Source of the DNA: an uncultured Clostridia bacterium
GTDB lineage: Bacteria > Bacillota > Clostridia > Christensenellales > UBA1242
Length of the DNA stretch: 35,833 nt
Direction of reading: 5' to 3'
Assembly (NCBI GenBank): GCA_944383975.1
Contig: CALWRN010000007.1
Coordinates: 1 to 35,833 of the forward strand
The notes under the pieces are model-generated. The model was not told where the DNA came from and did no database searches. It saw nothing but the letters and a program-made list of their open reading frames with translations. The position numbers and the translations under genes were made by a program. Shown one piece after another: positions 9,401 through 16,008 of the stretch. Position 1 is the stretch's first letter. Each line of letters starts with the position of its first letter.

Positions 9401-12400
9401 TCTAAATTCTATGAAAGCTGCAAAAAGTTTGGTGTTGAAAAAGAAGTCGGTGACCTTTACAGAGTTGACACTGGTTTAAGTTCAATATTACCTCAACCAG
9501 AAGAAAAAAATACAAGAATGGATTGCACTTTACAAAAAGTTGCTACTAGACTTGCAAATCAAGCTATAACAGATTTTGAAAGTGAATACACCGTTTCTGA
9601 TAAAGGTAAAGTTACAGATAAAGAAGGTAAATTTGTTGACACAAAACGTGAACCTTTGAAATCTCAATACGAAAAATATACTCAAGCTAAAGCTATTATT
9701 GAAACTTCAGAAGAACTTACAAAACTTCAAGTTCCTCAAGAAAGAGGACAAGCAAAACAATTTGCCGAAATTGAAAAAGCTGTTGCCGCAGCCGATGATA
9801 CGTTGACTGCACAAATGATTAAAGATCCGGCAAATCCTTTAAATGCAAAATATAATAAATTAATTAAAGAATTTAGAAAAAAATCCCCTGCTTATATAAG
9901 TGACCGTCAAGTTGAAGCACTTGCAAGAACTAAAATACATCTTGATAGATTGCGCGAATCTGCAACTCAAAGATATAATTCATCTAAGAGTCCAGAATAC
10001 AACCCTAATTATTTCTCTCAATACTCAGCTTTATATGCTAATGTTGAAAACTATATGAACTCTTATATGAATGGTGGTTTAAATGCAGTTTTTGTTGCAA
10101 ATGCTCATAACCATGCTATGGGACGCGATTCTTATGTATATTCTCGCGAAGGTCTTGAAAATGCAGGTAATGCTGTTACTACTGAATTAAGCAGAGAAAA
10201 TTCAGTCAGAGAATTAATTGACAGATTTAATCCTAAAGATCAAGAAGCAATTAGAGATTATATTGATGTCGGCTTAATGGCTGGAGATAAAACAACATCT
10301 GAACTTTTAATTGAAGCAATAAGAAAAAATCTTGGTAGCAGAATTGTTGAAACAAACTCACCTACTTACGATGAATACTATAGTAGTTTTGTCCGCAGTG
10401 ATCTTGATGGTCAACCTTTTGATGCTGATGCACTTGAGGCAAATACTCGCGAACTTTTAAATTCTATGGAGATAAGAAGTAAAAAAGAACTTTCAACTCA
10501 GGAGGACTTGCTTAGAGAAACTCATGGTAATTTTGGAAGAAGTTACATTGCAAGAGAATATGAAAGAGCAAGAGAAACATTTAAAGAACAAAATAATCCT
10601 GTTGTTGAATACAATTCAATCTTAGATATTCTTGAAAAGAGATTTGGTGTTGAAAGACAAAAACTTGTAGAAGAAATTGAAAATACCCAAAGAGTAAATC
10701 CAAAAATGAGCGGTCAAATGTTTATTTCTTCTCTACTTGATAAATTTGGATTAAATAAACAACTTTTTGAAAAATCAGTAAAATCACTTCCTAAAGAAAA
10801 ACAAGTTTTTGATTTTATCAAGAGTTTAAGTGCTGATGATAAAACTAAAATAGAAATTATTAAGGAAACAAGAAAAAGAGATACTATTAGAGAAAAAACA
10901 GAACTATTTAATGGATTATGGGCAAATCTTGAAAATGGAACTGGTGCTAGCGAATTTGTAAAATTCTTTAATGATAAGGAAAATGCTGAATTTATAGATA
11001 GCTTAAATCTTCCTTATGAAATGATGGATGTTGATGTTCCAGCAGGCATAGGAAATGCAACTGTAACAAAGAAACAAAAACAATATGATATTATTTCAAT
11101 AATTCAAGATAGCACTATTGATGACACTGAAAGATTAAATAGAATTAAAGAATATGGTGCTGCCTATAATATGGATAATGTAGCAAACAATGCCCTTCAA
11201 AAAGCTCAAATTAATCTTGATGCATTCATTGGCGAAAGAATGGCAAAAACTTCAACAGAAATCGCTGTTGTTGGACAACAAAGAGATCTTGAAGAATTTA
11301 AAATTGATTGTGATAACTTTAATTATTTGTGGAATAACTTAAAAGAATATCCAGATAATCAATACATTAAAAAAGCATTTATTGAATTCTGCAATGATGA
11401 AAAAGGTGTAGATTTTATTAAGAGCCTTAAAATATATGACAACTTTTTAGAAGATGTTAAACAATTAATAAGCAGTGACTCTCCTACAGAAGAAAAAGTT
11501 GCTAAACTTGCAGAGTATGAACAAGATTTTGATGTCTCTACATCCACTCAAAAAGCAAGAGATAGCAAACAGCATCAAATTGATCTTTTAAATGCAAAAA
11601 ATAGCAAAGAAAGAGATTTAATTACTGCTAAATATAATTTAGGAGTTGACCAACCTATTGCAACAAAATTTAACTCTTTATGGAGCAAAGTTAAAGAGTC
11701 TTTAGATAAAGAAAGCATAGACAAATTTATTGAATTCTTAAGTTTAAATGATGATTTTGTTAAAAAATTAAATTTGCGAAAATCAAATTCTAACACCTCT
11801 TCTTATGAAATTGTTGATTTATTACAAACTCTTAGAGATTCTGATGATGAATTGCCTATTAAATTAAGAAGACTTGAAGCTTATGAAAATCATTTTAAAG
11901 TCAGTCAAGTGGCAGAAAATGCATTAAAATCTGAAGAAGACGAGATTGAAATTCTTGATGCTAAAGCTCAGGCTACTTCTGAAGAAGAAGTTGATATGAT
12001 GGACAATGAAAACAGACTTAAAAATTTTGACAATCTTCAAAAAGATTTATCTGAAAATCTATCAGCAATAATAAATCTTAACCCAGAAGTATATACAGAA
12101 AATGATTTAACTATTGCAATGAACGCTTTTGTAAATGGTGATTATGAGACACTTAGCAAATTTAACATTGACTATAAAGGAATTCAATTTGTTGACTATA
12201 AAAATATTATTGCAAAACTTGAGGAAATTGGAGACGTTGATACTTTAAAATATAAAGGCAAAGTTAAAAAAGCTGTTATTAATTCACTTGAAAAGGCAAA
12301 AAAACAAATCAAAAAGGTTATTGGTCAAATCAAAAAACTTTTTGAAAAACTTTCTAAAAAACAAACCTCTCAAGAATATTCTCAAATAATAAATGAAATA

Positions 12401-12670
12401 GCACATAATCTTCAATTGTTAAGAAATAACATATACAATGCTATGAAATCTGCAGAGGAAGTTTTTGGGAAAAAATTAAGTGTCTCTCCTTCTCTTACAG
12501 ATTCTCAAATTAAAGATAATCTTGCAATCAATGCAGAAATGCTTAACTCACGAGCAGAAAAAGAACGTAAAAGACGTGAACAACTTGAAAATGAAGCTCT
12601 TGAGAAAGAAGCTGAAGAAGAAAAAGCTGCTGAAGCTGAAGAAGAAAAAGCTGGCGAAGAAAAAGAATAA
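6419..12670 (+). CDS. Giant protein of unknown function with tandem repeats and a glycine-rich hydrophobic segment
   Basis: I do not recognise this 2083-residue protein. The N-terminal ~370 residues are Ser/Thr/Asn-rich and look beta-strand-forming. Next is a helical stretch. Residues ~482-554 are an acidic Asn/Glu/Pro linker. Residues 562-601 are hydrophobic and glycine-zipper-like (IPGVGAIMATIGAIMAGVG), long enough for a membrane hairpin. The remainder is charged and largely helical. Three tandem repeats of ~117-137 residues begin at Phe1497, Phe1634 and Phe1751 (FNxLW at each start), with a decayed fourth at ~1870. The C-terminus is a Lys/Glu tail. There is no signal peptide or LPXTG motif. 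An in-frame GTG at 6413 overlaps AAGAGG, so the ATG at 6419 is preferred. It has its own strong promoter and its base composition matches its neighbours. A structural, membrane-associated or toxin-like role is possible but unproven. Confidence 0.93.
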   Translation: MSSIQNKVNIKQNGETVRSLTQNVSMSGDLNGKNGTLMDFIGSFPSADGNSSSLEQKSIFSLVKDENTIKVQIKLPGIFKDKNGASLSENSEIVKDLDNLVLNVSEDNNNMNRPVTFTENHGGLVVKIKSKDGEDYTITSTPTSISLQYGSTSYTYSTENQNCIDVNMTNDVATGMFSENSELSNYFKTPDSLRNAPSYMFGLYASNLKGTQKIQLGNYTVFSFDFSGENTSQPNIFVAQPDGKLFFFNKGTFYHCKEYFFQYDQVTKEPALVVGTSYNKYFRFAVKSNQQDNQLSLPDDYDQLLTFFKTHDVSYNSKNDVSTKEEDKIKIKCGENVLEFLPEDKRNYEKKIFKVKPETINFNAINAPQPEIPQIFILINNFYDHFVNFYNSHTEYQTLLLDVFKNITSIHEQIELNINAIESMTIETTELNNIIQNFSDKIENIYQMFNAFFNEHSNDPTIINLHDEITNVYNIYNNTYIDKDKDQSKPEQEQSEDENTPDNNSGNNNGNSGNDNNNENDKNKDEENGEQKEEEPEQEPEEEKKPPEKIDLKKPIENAGNMSMILGLFFMAAAMIPGVGAIMATIGAIMAGVGAAGVVFADKFVWDPYEKAKREFKDEQQYESLEDDFIENEKNLDLLHEQSAQKFAELDKLIDGGNLVAKEFKDLYNSYGVGFNPTENLSRFEQLVSMEGFAIRRGIYDEKGQNIIHEGLIPQLKEINLSTNPQQRQTLINKFINENFKEVTQEDRQRLVDMFDTKNQHYLTEFIETFTAAHKAQEKERKLYIDQQMYLGDSDKDISTDRISRLVSYPKLTAEDRKKFFERYGETILKYYSAQNVTSYQQINQLIDRIPAEERKDILEILDRKNKEILMASQNIQKTAEDNVTKVDRINEQQQYATSVNDLTKNAEGYNLMREEEYNQSVETYLQEYTLAYYNNNPSISYMHQMRQGVEKPEFLSDQAKQINQVMINTANSYFAQPNSRSNSTRSRTLYDATSKFYESCKKFGVEKEVGDLYRVDTGLSSILPQPEEKNTRMDCTLQKVATRLANQAITDFESEYTVSDKGKVTDKEGKFVDTKREPLKSQYEKYTQAKAIIETSEELTKLQVPQERGQAKQFAEIEKAVAAADDTLTAQMIKDPANPLNAKYNKLIKEFRKKSPAYISDRQVEALARTKIHLDRLRESATQRYNSSKSPEYNPNYFSQYSALYANVENYMNSYMNGGLNAVFVANAHNHAMGRDSYVYSREGLENAGNAVTTELSRENSVRELIDRFNPKDQEAIRDYIDVGLMAGDKTTSELLIEAIRKNLGSRIVETNSPTYDEYYSSFVRSDLDGQPFDADALEANTRELLNSMEIRSKKELSTQEDLLRETHGNFGRSYIAREYERARETFKEQNNPVVEYNSILDILEKRFGVERQKLVEEIENTQRVNPKMSGQMFISSLLDKFGLNKQLFEKSVKSLPKEKQVFDFIKSLSADDKTKIEIIKETRKRDTIREKTELFNGLWANLENGTGASEFVKFFNDKENAEFIDSLNLPYEMMDVDVPAGIGNATVTKKQKQYDIISIIQDSTIDDTERLNRIKEYGAAYNMDNVANNALQKAQINLDAFIGERMAKTSTEIAVVGQQRDLEEFKIDCDNFNYLWNNLKEYPDNQYIKKAFIEFCNDEKGVDFIKSLKIYDNFLEDVKQLISSDSPTEEKVAKLAEYEQDFDVSTSTQKARDSKQHQIDLLNAKNSKERDLITAKYNLGVDQPIATKFNSLWSKVKESLDKESIDKFIEFLSLNDDFVKKLNLRKSNSNTSSYEIVDLLQTLRDSDDELPIKLRRLEAYENHFKVSQVAENALKSEEDEIEILDAKAQATSEEEVDMMDNENRLKNFDNLQKDLSENLSAIINLNPEVYTENDLTIAMNAFVNGDYETLSKFNIDYKGIQFVDYKNIIAKLEEIGDVDTLKYKGKVKKAVINSLEKAKKQIKKVIGQIKKLFEKLSKKQTSQEYSQIINEIAHNLQLLRNNIYNAMKSAEEVFGKKLSVSPSLTDSQIKDNLAINAEMLNSRAEKERKRREQLENEALEKEAEEEKAAEAEEEKAGEEKE
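10907..12025 (+). repeat. Three tandem ~117-137-residue protein repeats within the giant protein
   Basis: The units start at 10907, 11318 and 11669. Each begins FN(G/Y/S)LW, then has a segment rich in Phe/Ile (FVKFFND, FIEFCND, FIEFLSL), a (D/E)FI/V..L turn, and a stretch like RLNRIKEYG, KVAKLAEYE or KLRRLEAYE. The second and third units then share (Q/E)I(D/E)(L/I)L(N/D)AK. The DNA has diverged, so the duplication is old. A degenerate fourth unit may start at 12026 (NFDNLQKDL). Confidence 0.8.
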
Positions 12671-12681
12671 AATTAATTTGA

Positions 12682-12717
12682 ATTATGAGAGTTTGGCTTT
12701 TGCTAAGCTCTTATAAT
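12682..12717 (+). other. 16-bp hairpin between the giant gene and ychF
   Basis: Arms 12682-12697 and 12702-12717 pair along their full length with three G-U pairs and a TTTT loop. No U-tract follows, and the ychF Shine-Dalgarno comes 8 bases later. It could protect the 3' end of the giant mRNA, be an RNA processing site, or be a weak terminator. Confidence 0.65.
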
Positions 12718-12739
12718 TTGATATAAAGGAATGGTAAAT

Positions 12740-13834
12740 ATGAAAATCGGAGTTGTAGGACTTCCTAATGTAGGAAAAAGCACACTTTTTAATGCAATCA
12801 CAAATGCAGGTGCAGAAAGTGCAAACTACCCTTTTTGCACTATTGAACCAAATGTTGGTATTGTTGATGTTCCTGATAAAAGACTTGAGGAACTTGGAAA
12901 ACTTTATAATACTCAAAAAATAACCCCTGCTTCTATAGAGTTTGTAGATATCGCCGGTCTTGTTGCTGGTGCAAGTCATGGGGAAGGGCTTGGAAATAAA
13001 TTTTTAAGCCATATTCGCGAAGTAGATGCCATTGTCCATGTTGTAAGATGTTTTGATGATGAAAAAATTATTCATGTAAATGGTTCTATTGATCCGCTTA
13101 GAGATATAGAAATAATCAATCTTGAACTTGCACTCGCTGATCTTGAACAAGTAACCAAAAAACTTGAAAAAGATGGCAAACTTATAAAGACTGGTGATAA
13201 AAGTCTAATTGCTGGAGTTGGTTTGATGGAAAAAATTAAAACTGCTCTTGAAAACAATAAGCCTGCAAGAAGTGTTGAAATAAATGATGAAGAAGAATTG
13301 AAAGTTTTAAAGAATCTTCAACTTCTTACTGCAAAGCCTGTCATTTATGTTGCAAACATTAGCGAAAATGATATTGGAAAAGAAGAAAATTCTTATGTTA
13401 AAGCCGTAAGAGATTTCGCTGAAAAAGAAGGCTCAAAAGTAATATGCTTATCAGCAAAAATTGAAGAAGAACTTGTTTCTCTTGAACCTGATGAGAGAGC
13501 TGTCTTTAAAGAAGAACTTGGAATAAATGAAAGTGGGCTTGAAAAACTTGTCAGTGCAAGTTATGATCTTCTTGGTCTTATGAGTTTCTTGACTGCCGGA
13601 GAAAAAGAGGTTCGTGCATGGACAATAAAGAAAGGAACTAAAGCCCCTGCTGCTGCAGGCAAAATTCATACAGACTTTGAAAAAGGATTTATCAAAGCTG
13701 AAGTAGTTTCTTATGATGACCTTATAGAAGCAGGCTCTTATCTCAAAGCAAAGGAAAAAGGTAAGGTAAGAATGGAAGGCAAAGATTATGTTGTTCAGGA
13801 CGGAGATGTAATCTTATTTAGATTTAATGTTTAA
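12740..13834 (+). CDS. ychF: Redox-regulated ATPase YchF (Obg/OLA1 family)
   Basis: Encodes 364 residues, the usual YchF length. YchF is a TRAFAC P-loop protein that prefers ATP and associates with ribosomes. Visible parts are the P-loop GLPNVGKST (residues 7-15), the switch region DIAGLVAGASHGEGLGNKFL, a NISE sequence in place of the classical NKxD, a coiled-coil insertion, and a C-terminal TGS domain ending DVILFRFNV. An ATG at 12731 touches AAAGGA and would add MVN. The ATG at 12740, 9 bases after AAAGGA, is preferred and fits the family start MKIG. It has no clear promoter of its own and may share the giant gene's transcript. Confidence 0.95.
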   Translation: MKIGVVGLPNVGKSTLFNAITNAGAESANYPFCTIEPNVGIVDVPDKRLEELGKLYNTQKITPASIEFVDIAGLVAGASHGEGLGNKFLSHIREVDAIVHVVRCFDDEKIIHVNGSIDPLRDIEIINLELALADLEQVTKKLEKDGKLIKTGDKSLIAGVGLMEKIKTALENNKPARSVEINDEEELKVLKNLQLLTAKPVIYVANISENDIGKEENSYVKAVRDFAEKEGSKVICLSAKIEEELVSLEPDERAVFKEELGINESGLEKLVSASYDLLGLMSFLTAGEKEVRAWTIKKGTKAPAAAGKIHTDFEKGFIKAEVVSYDDLIEAGSYLKAKEKGKVRMEGKDYVVQDGDVILFRFNV

Positions 13835-13835
13835 C

Positions 13836-13866
13836 AAAAAGCAGAGAAAATTAATCTCTGCTTTTT
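13836..13866 (+). terminator. Terminator after ychF
   Basis: A 12-bp stem (AAAAAGCAGAGA with TCTCTGCTTTTT) begins two bases after the ychF stop and ends in a T run. Confidence 0.9.
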
Positions 13867-14088
13867 ATATTTAATTTATAAATTAAAAATAAAATAAAAA
13901 TTAAAATAAAATTAATTAAAAAATAATTTTTAAATAAATAAAAAAAATCAAAATTAAATAAAAAATAAATAAAAATTATTTTTAAAATAAAAATAAATAA
14001 ATTATAATTATTAAAAATAATTAATTAAAATATTTTTATTTTTTTACTAATTATTTTAATTATTAACAATTAATTAAAAATTATTTTA
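13867..14088. other. Spacer almost without G or C
   Basis: These 222 bases contain three C and no G on the plus strand (C at 13949, 14047 and 14067). They are built from shuffled AAATA, TTAAT and AAATT words without a fixed period. No ORF or hairpin with GC pairs is present. The first G begins the mrnC Shine-Dalgarno. Confidence 0.9.
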
Positions 14089-14098
14089 GGAGTCCATT

Positions 14099-14506
14099 AT
14101 GCATTGTCAACAAAATTCAATATTGTTAAATAGTCTTATTAAAACTAATTTACTTCCCCTTGCCTTTATAGGAGATAGTGTTCATACCCTATTTATTCGT
14201 GAAAAGGTATTAGAACAAGATGCCGGCAATAAGATGAATAATTACCACACCATTTCTTCAAAATATTGCAAGGCTTCAGCACAAGCCAGTGCCTTAAACA
14301 ACATTCTTCCAATTTTAAATGAAGAAGAAAAAGATATAGTAAGGCGAGGCCGCAACGCAAAACCAAAGCATCAAGCCAAAAACGCAACAAACTCTGATTA
14401 TTCTCATGCAACTGCCTTTGAAATTTTGATAGGTTTTCTATATTTAAAAGGCGATGAAGAGCGATTTCAATTTATCTTATCAAAAAGTATTTCAAACGAA
14501 GAATAA
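14099..14506 (+). CDS. mrnC: Mini-ribonuclease III (23S rRNA maturation)
   Basis: Encodes 135 residues with an RNase III catalytic domain but no dsRNA-binding domain. In Bacillus, Mini-III trims the ends of 23S rRNA precursors. The catalytic block LAFIGDSVHTLFIRE (family form LAYIGDAVYEL) begins at about residue 21. The RRGRNAKP segment and the C-terminal SHATAFEILIGFLYL with its conserved glutamate are also present. AGGAG is 6 bases before the ATG. The gene precedes rlmB and sigH as in Bacillus, although cysS, the usual upstream neighbour, is absent and a terminator separates it from rlmB. No promoter could be picked out of the AT-only spacer. Confidence 0.92.
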   Translation: MHCQQNSILLNSLIKTNLLPLAFIGDSVHTLFIREKVLEQDAGNKMNNYHTISSKYCKASAQASALNNILPILNEEEKDIVRRGRNAKPKHQAKNATNSDYSHATAFEILIGFLYLKGDEERFQFILSKSISNEE

Positions 14507-14557
14507 TCTTAAATCTGGCAATTTATAACATAGTGAGAAAAGTTAATTTCATATCAG

Positions 14558-14593
14558 AAAAGCAAAGAAATTTATATCTTCTTTGCTTTTTTA
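14558..14593 (+). terminator. Terminator after mrnC
   Basis: The 12-bp stem AAAAGCAAAGAA (14558-14569) with TTCTTTGCTTTT (14579-14590) is followed by more T. Confidence 0.88.
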
Positions 14594-14626
14594 TTATGTA
14601 TATTTCTATTATTCTTTTTAATCAAA

Positions 14627-14655
14627 TTGACAAGAAGAAACAAAAAATGTAAAAT
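14627..14655 (+). promoter_or_regulatory. Promoter of the rlmB-sigH-metG cluster
   Basis: TTGACA (14627-14632) and TAAAAT (14650-14655) are 17 bases apart, about 10 bases before the rlmB Shine-Dalgarno. It rules out the longer rlmB reading frame that would begin inside the -35 box. Confidence 0.8.
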
Positions 14656-14677
14656 ATATATCTATAAGAGGATTAAA

Positions 14678-15412
14678 ATGTATATTGAAGGAAAAAATGC
14701 TATTAGACAAGCAATAGAAAGCAAAACAACTATTAATAAAATAATGGTTGATAAGAATATCCAGGGAAGAAAAGATGAAATTATAAATCTTGCTGCCCAA
14801 AATAAAATCAAATTTGAATTTGTCCCTAAAGTCGTCCTTGATAAAAAATCAAAGACTGGGCATCATCAAGGATATATTGCAGAAACTGTTGATTTCAAAT
14901 ATTGCTCTATTGAAGATATTTTAAATAAGGCGAAAGTTAATAATGAAAAACCTTTTATTGTCATTCTTGATGGAATTGAAGATCCTCATAATTTTGGTGC
15001 AATTATCCGTTCTTGTGAATGTGCAGGAGTTCATGGAATAATAATTCCTAAAAATCGTGCTGTTCAGGTCAATGAAACGGTTATAAGAACAAGTACAGGT
15101 GCAATTTCTAATATGCTTATTGCAAAGGTAACCAACCTTAAAGATGCAATTAAGGAACTTAAAGATAATGATATTTGGGTTTTTGCAGCTGAAACTGGTG
15201 GTGAGGACATTTATAATAAAAAACTAACTCAAAATATTGCTGTTGTTATTGGCTCTGAAGGTTTTGGAATTAAAAAATCTATTATTGATTGCTGTGATGG
15301 AACAATAACACTTCCACTTCGCGGAAAAGTTAATTCTTTAAATGCTTCTGTTGCTTGTGGAATTGTTGTTTTTGAAATTTTACGACAGCGTTTGGGTGGA
15401 CAAAATGACTGA
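14678..15412 (+). CDS. rlmB: 23S rRNA 2'-O-ribose methyltransferase, RlmB type (SpoU family)
   Basis: Encodes 244 residues. SpoU-family enzymes use S-adenosylmethionine to methylate ribose. RlmB modifies G2251 of the peptidyl-transferase P loop (E. coli numbering). The N-terminal substrate-binding domain begins MYIEGKNAIRQAIES. The trefoil-knot domain shows motif 1 (DPHNFGAIIRSCECAG), motif 2 (VVIGSEGFGI) and motif 3 (LPLRGKVNSLNASVA). AAGAGG is 6 bases before the ATG. The stop TGA overlaps the sigma-factor start by eight bases, so translation is likely coupled. Other SpoU enzymes have similar motifs, so the exact target rests on length and neighbours. Confidence 0.92.
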   Translation: MYIEGKNAIRQAIESKTTINKIMVDKNIQGRKDEIINLAAQNKIKFEFVPKVVLDKKSKTGHHQGYIAETVDFKYCSIEDILNKAKVNNEKPFIVILDGIEDPHNFGAIIRSCECAGVHGIIIPKNRAVQVNETVIRTSTGAISNMLIAKVTNLKDAIKELKDNDIWVFAAETGGEDIYNKKLTQNIAVVIGSEGFGIKKSIIDCCDGTITLPLRGKVNSLNASVACGIVVFEILRQRLGGQND

Positions 15413-15998
15413 TGAAGAACTTTCTTTTAAAGCCCAGCAAGGAGACGAATCCTCTGTTGATCATCTTCTATCAAAATATAAATCTCTAGTTATCAAAATT
15501 GCAAGAAGCTACTTCTTAACTGGTGGAGATATTGAAGATATTGCTCAGGAAGGTATGATTGGTCTTTATAAGGCTATCATTCATTTTAATAAGCAAAAAA
15601 ACACATCGTTTAAAACTTTTGCAAATACTTGCATAAAACATCAAATTCAATCGGCAATTAGAGTTGCTAGTTCAGAAAAAAACAAAGCTCTTTCTACTGC
15701 AGTTCCCCTTGTTGAGCAAACTGATTTTGATGAAGATGAAGAACTTAAAGAAATCCCTATTCCTTCAGATCTTCCTTCCCCTGATGACACACTTATTGAA
15801 AAAGAAAAACTTAAAGAAATTAAAGATAAAATTTATAAACTTTTAACACCTTTAGAATTAAAAGTTTTGTCACTATATCTTAAAGGATATAGCTATAATG
15901 AAATTTCCGAAATTGGAAATATTAACAAAAAAAGTATTGATAATGCTTTATCAAGAATCAAAAGCAAGTTATCATTTTTAAAAAATGATAATATTTAA
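15405..15998 (+). CDS. sigH: RNA polymerase sigma factor, SigH (sigma-30) type
   Basis: Encodes 197 residues with region 2 (KYKSLVIKIARSYFLTGGDIEDIAQEG, MIGLYKAI, SFKTFANTCIKHQI) and region 4 (LTPLELKVLSLYLKGYSYNEI, KSIDNALSRIKSKL), as in Bacillus SigH. In that genus SigH directs early sporulation and competence genes. The position after mrnC-rlmB is also the Bacillus one, with yacP missing. The ATG overlaps the rlmB end by 8 bases with no strong separate ribosome site, so it depends on coupling. An acidic linker (TDFDEDEELKE) joins the two regions. Whether this organism sporulates cannot be told from one gene. Confidence 0.88.
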   Translation: MTDEELSFKAQQGDESSVDHLLSKYKSLVIKIARSYFLTGGDIEDIAQEGMIGLYKAIIHFNKQKNTSFKTFANTCIKHQIQSAIRVASSEKNKALSTAVPLVEQTDFDEDEELKEIPIPSDLPSPDDTLIEKEKLKEIKDKIYKLLTPLELKVLSLYLKGYSYNEISEIGNINKKSIDNALSRIKSKLSFLKNDNI

Positions 15999-16008
15999 GG
16001 AGTATATT

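Noticed and set aside
12480..12716. Plus-strand Lys/Leu-rich frame over the end of the giant gene
   Set aside because: Frame-shifted reading of the Glu/Lys-rich tail with no ribosome site.
15342..15404. Longer sigma-factor start inside rlmB
   Set aside because: The added residues are an out-of-frame reading of rlmB motif 3. SigH-family proteins begin near the ATG at 15405.
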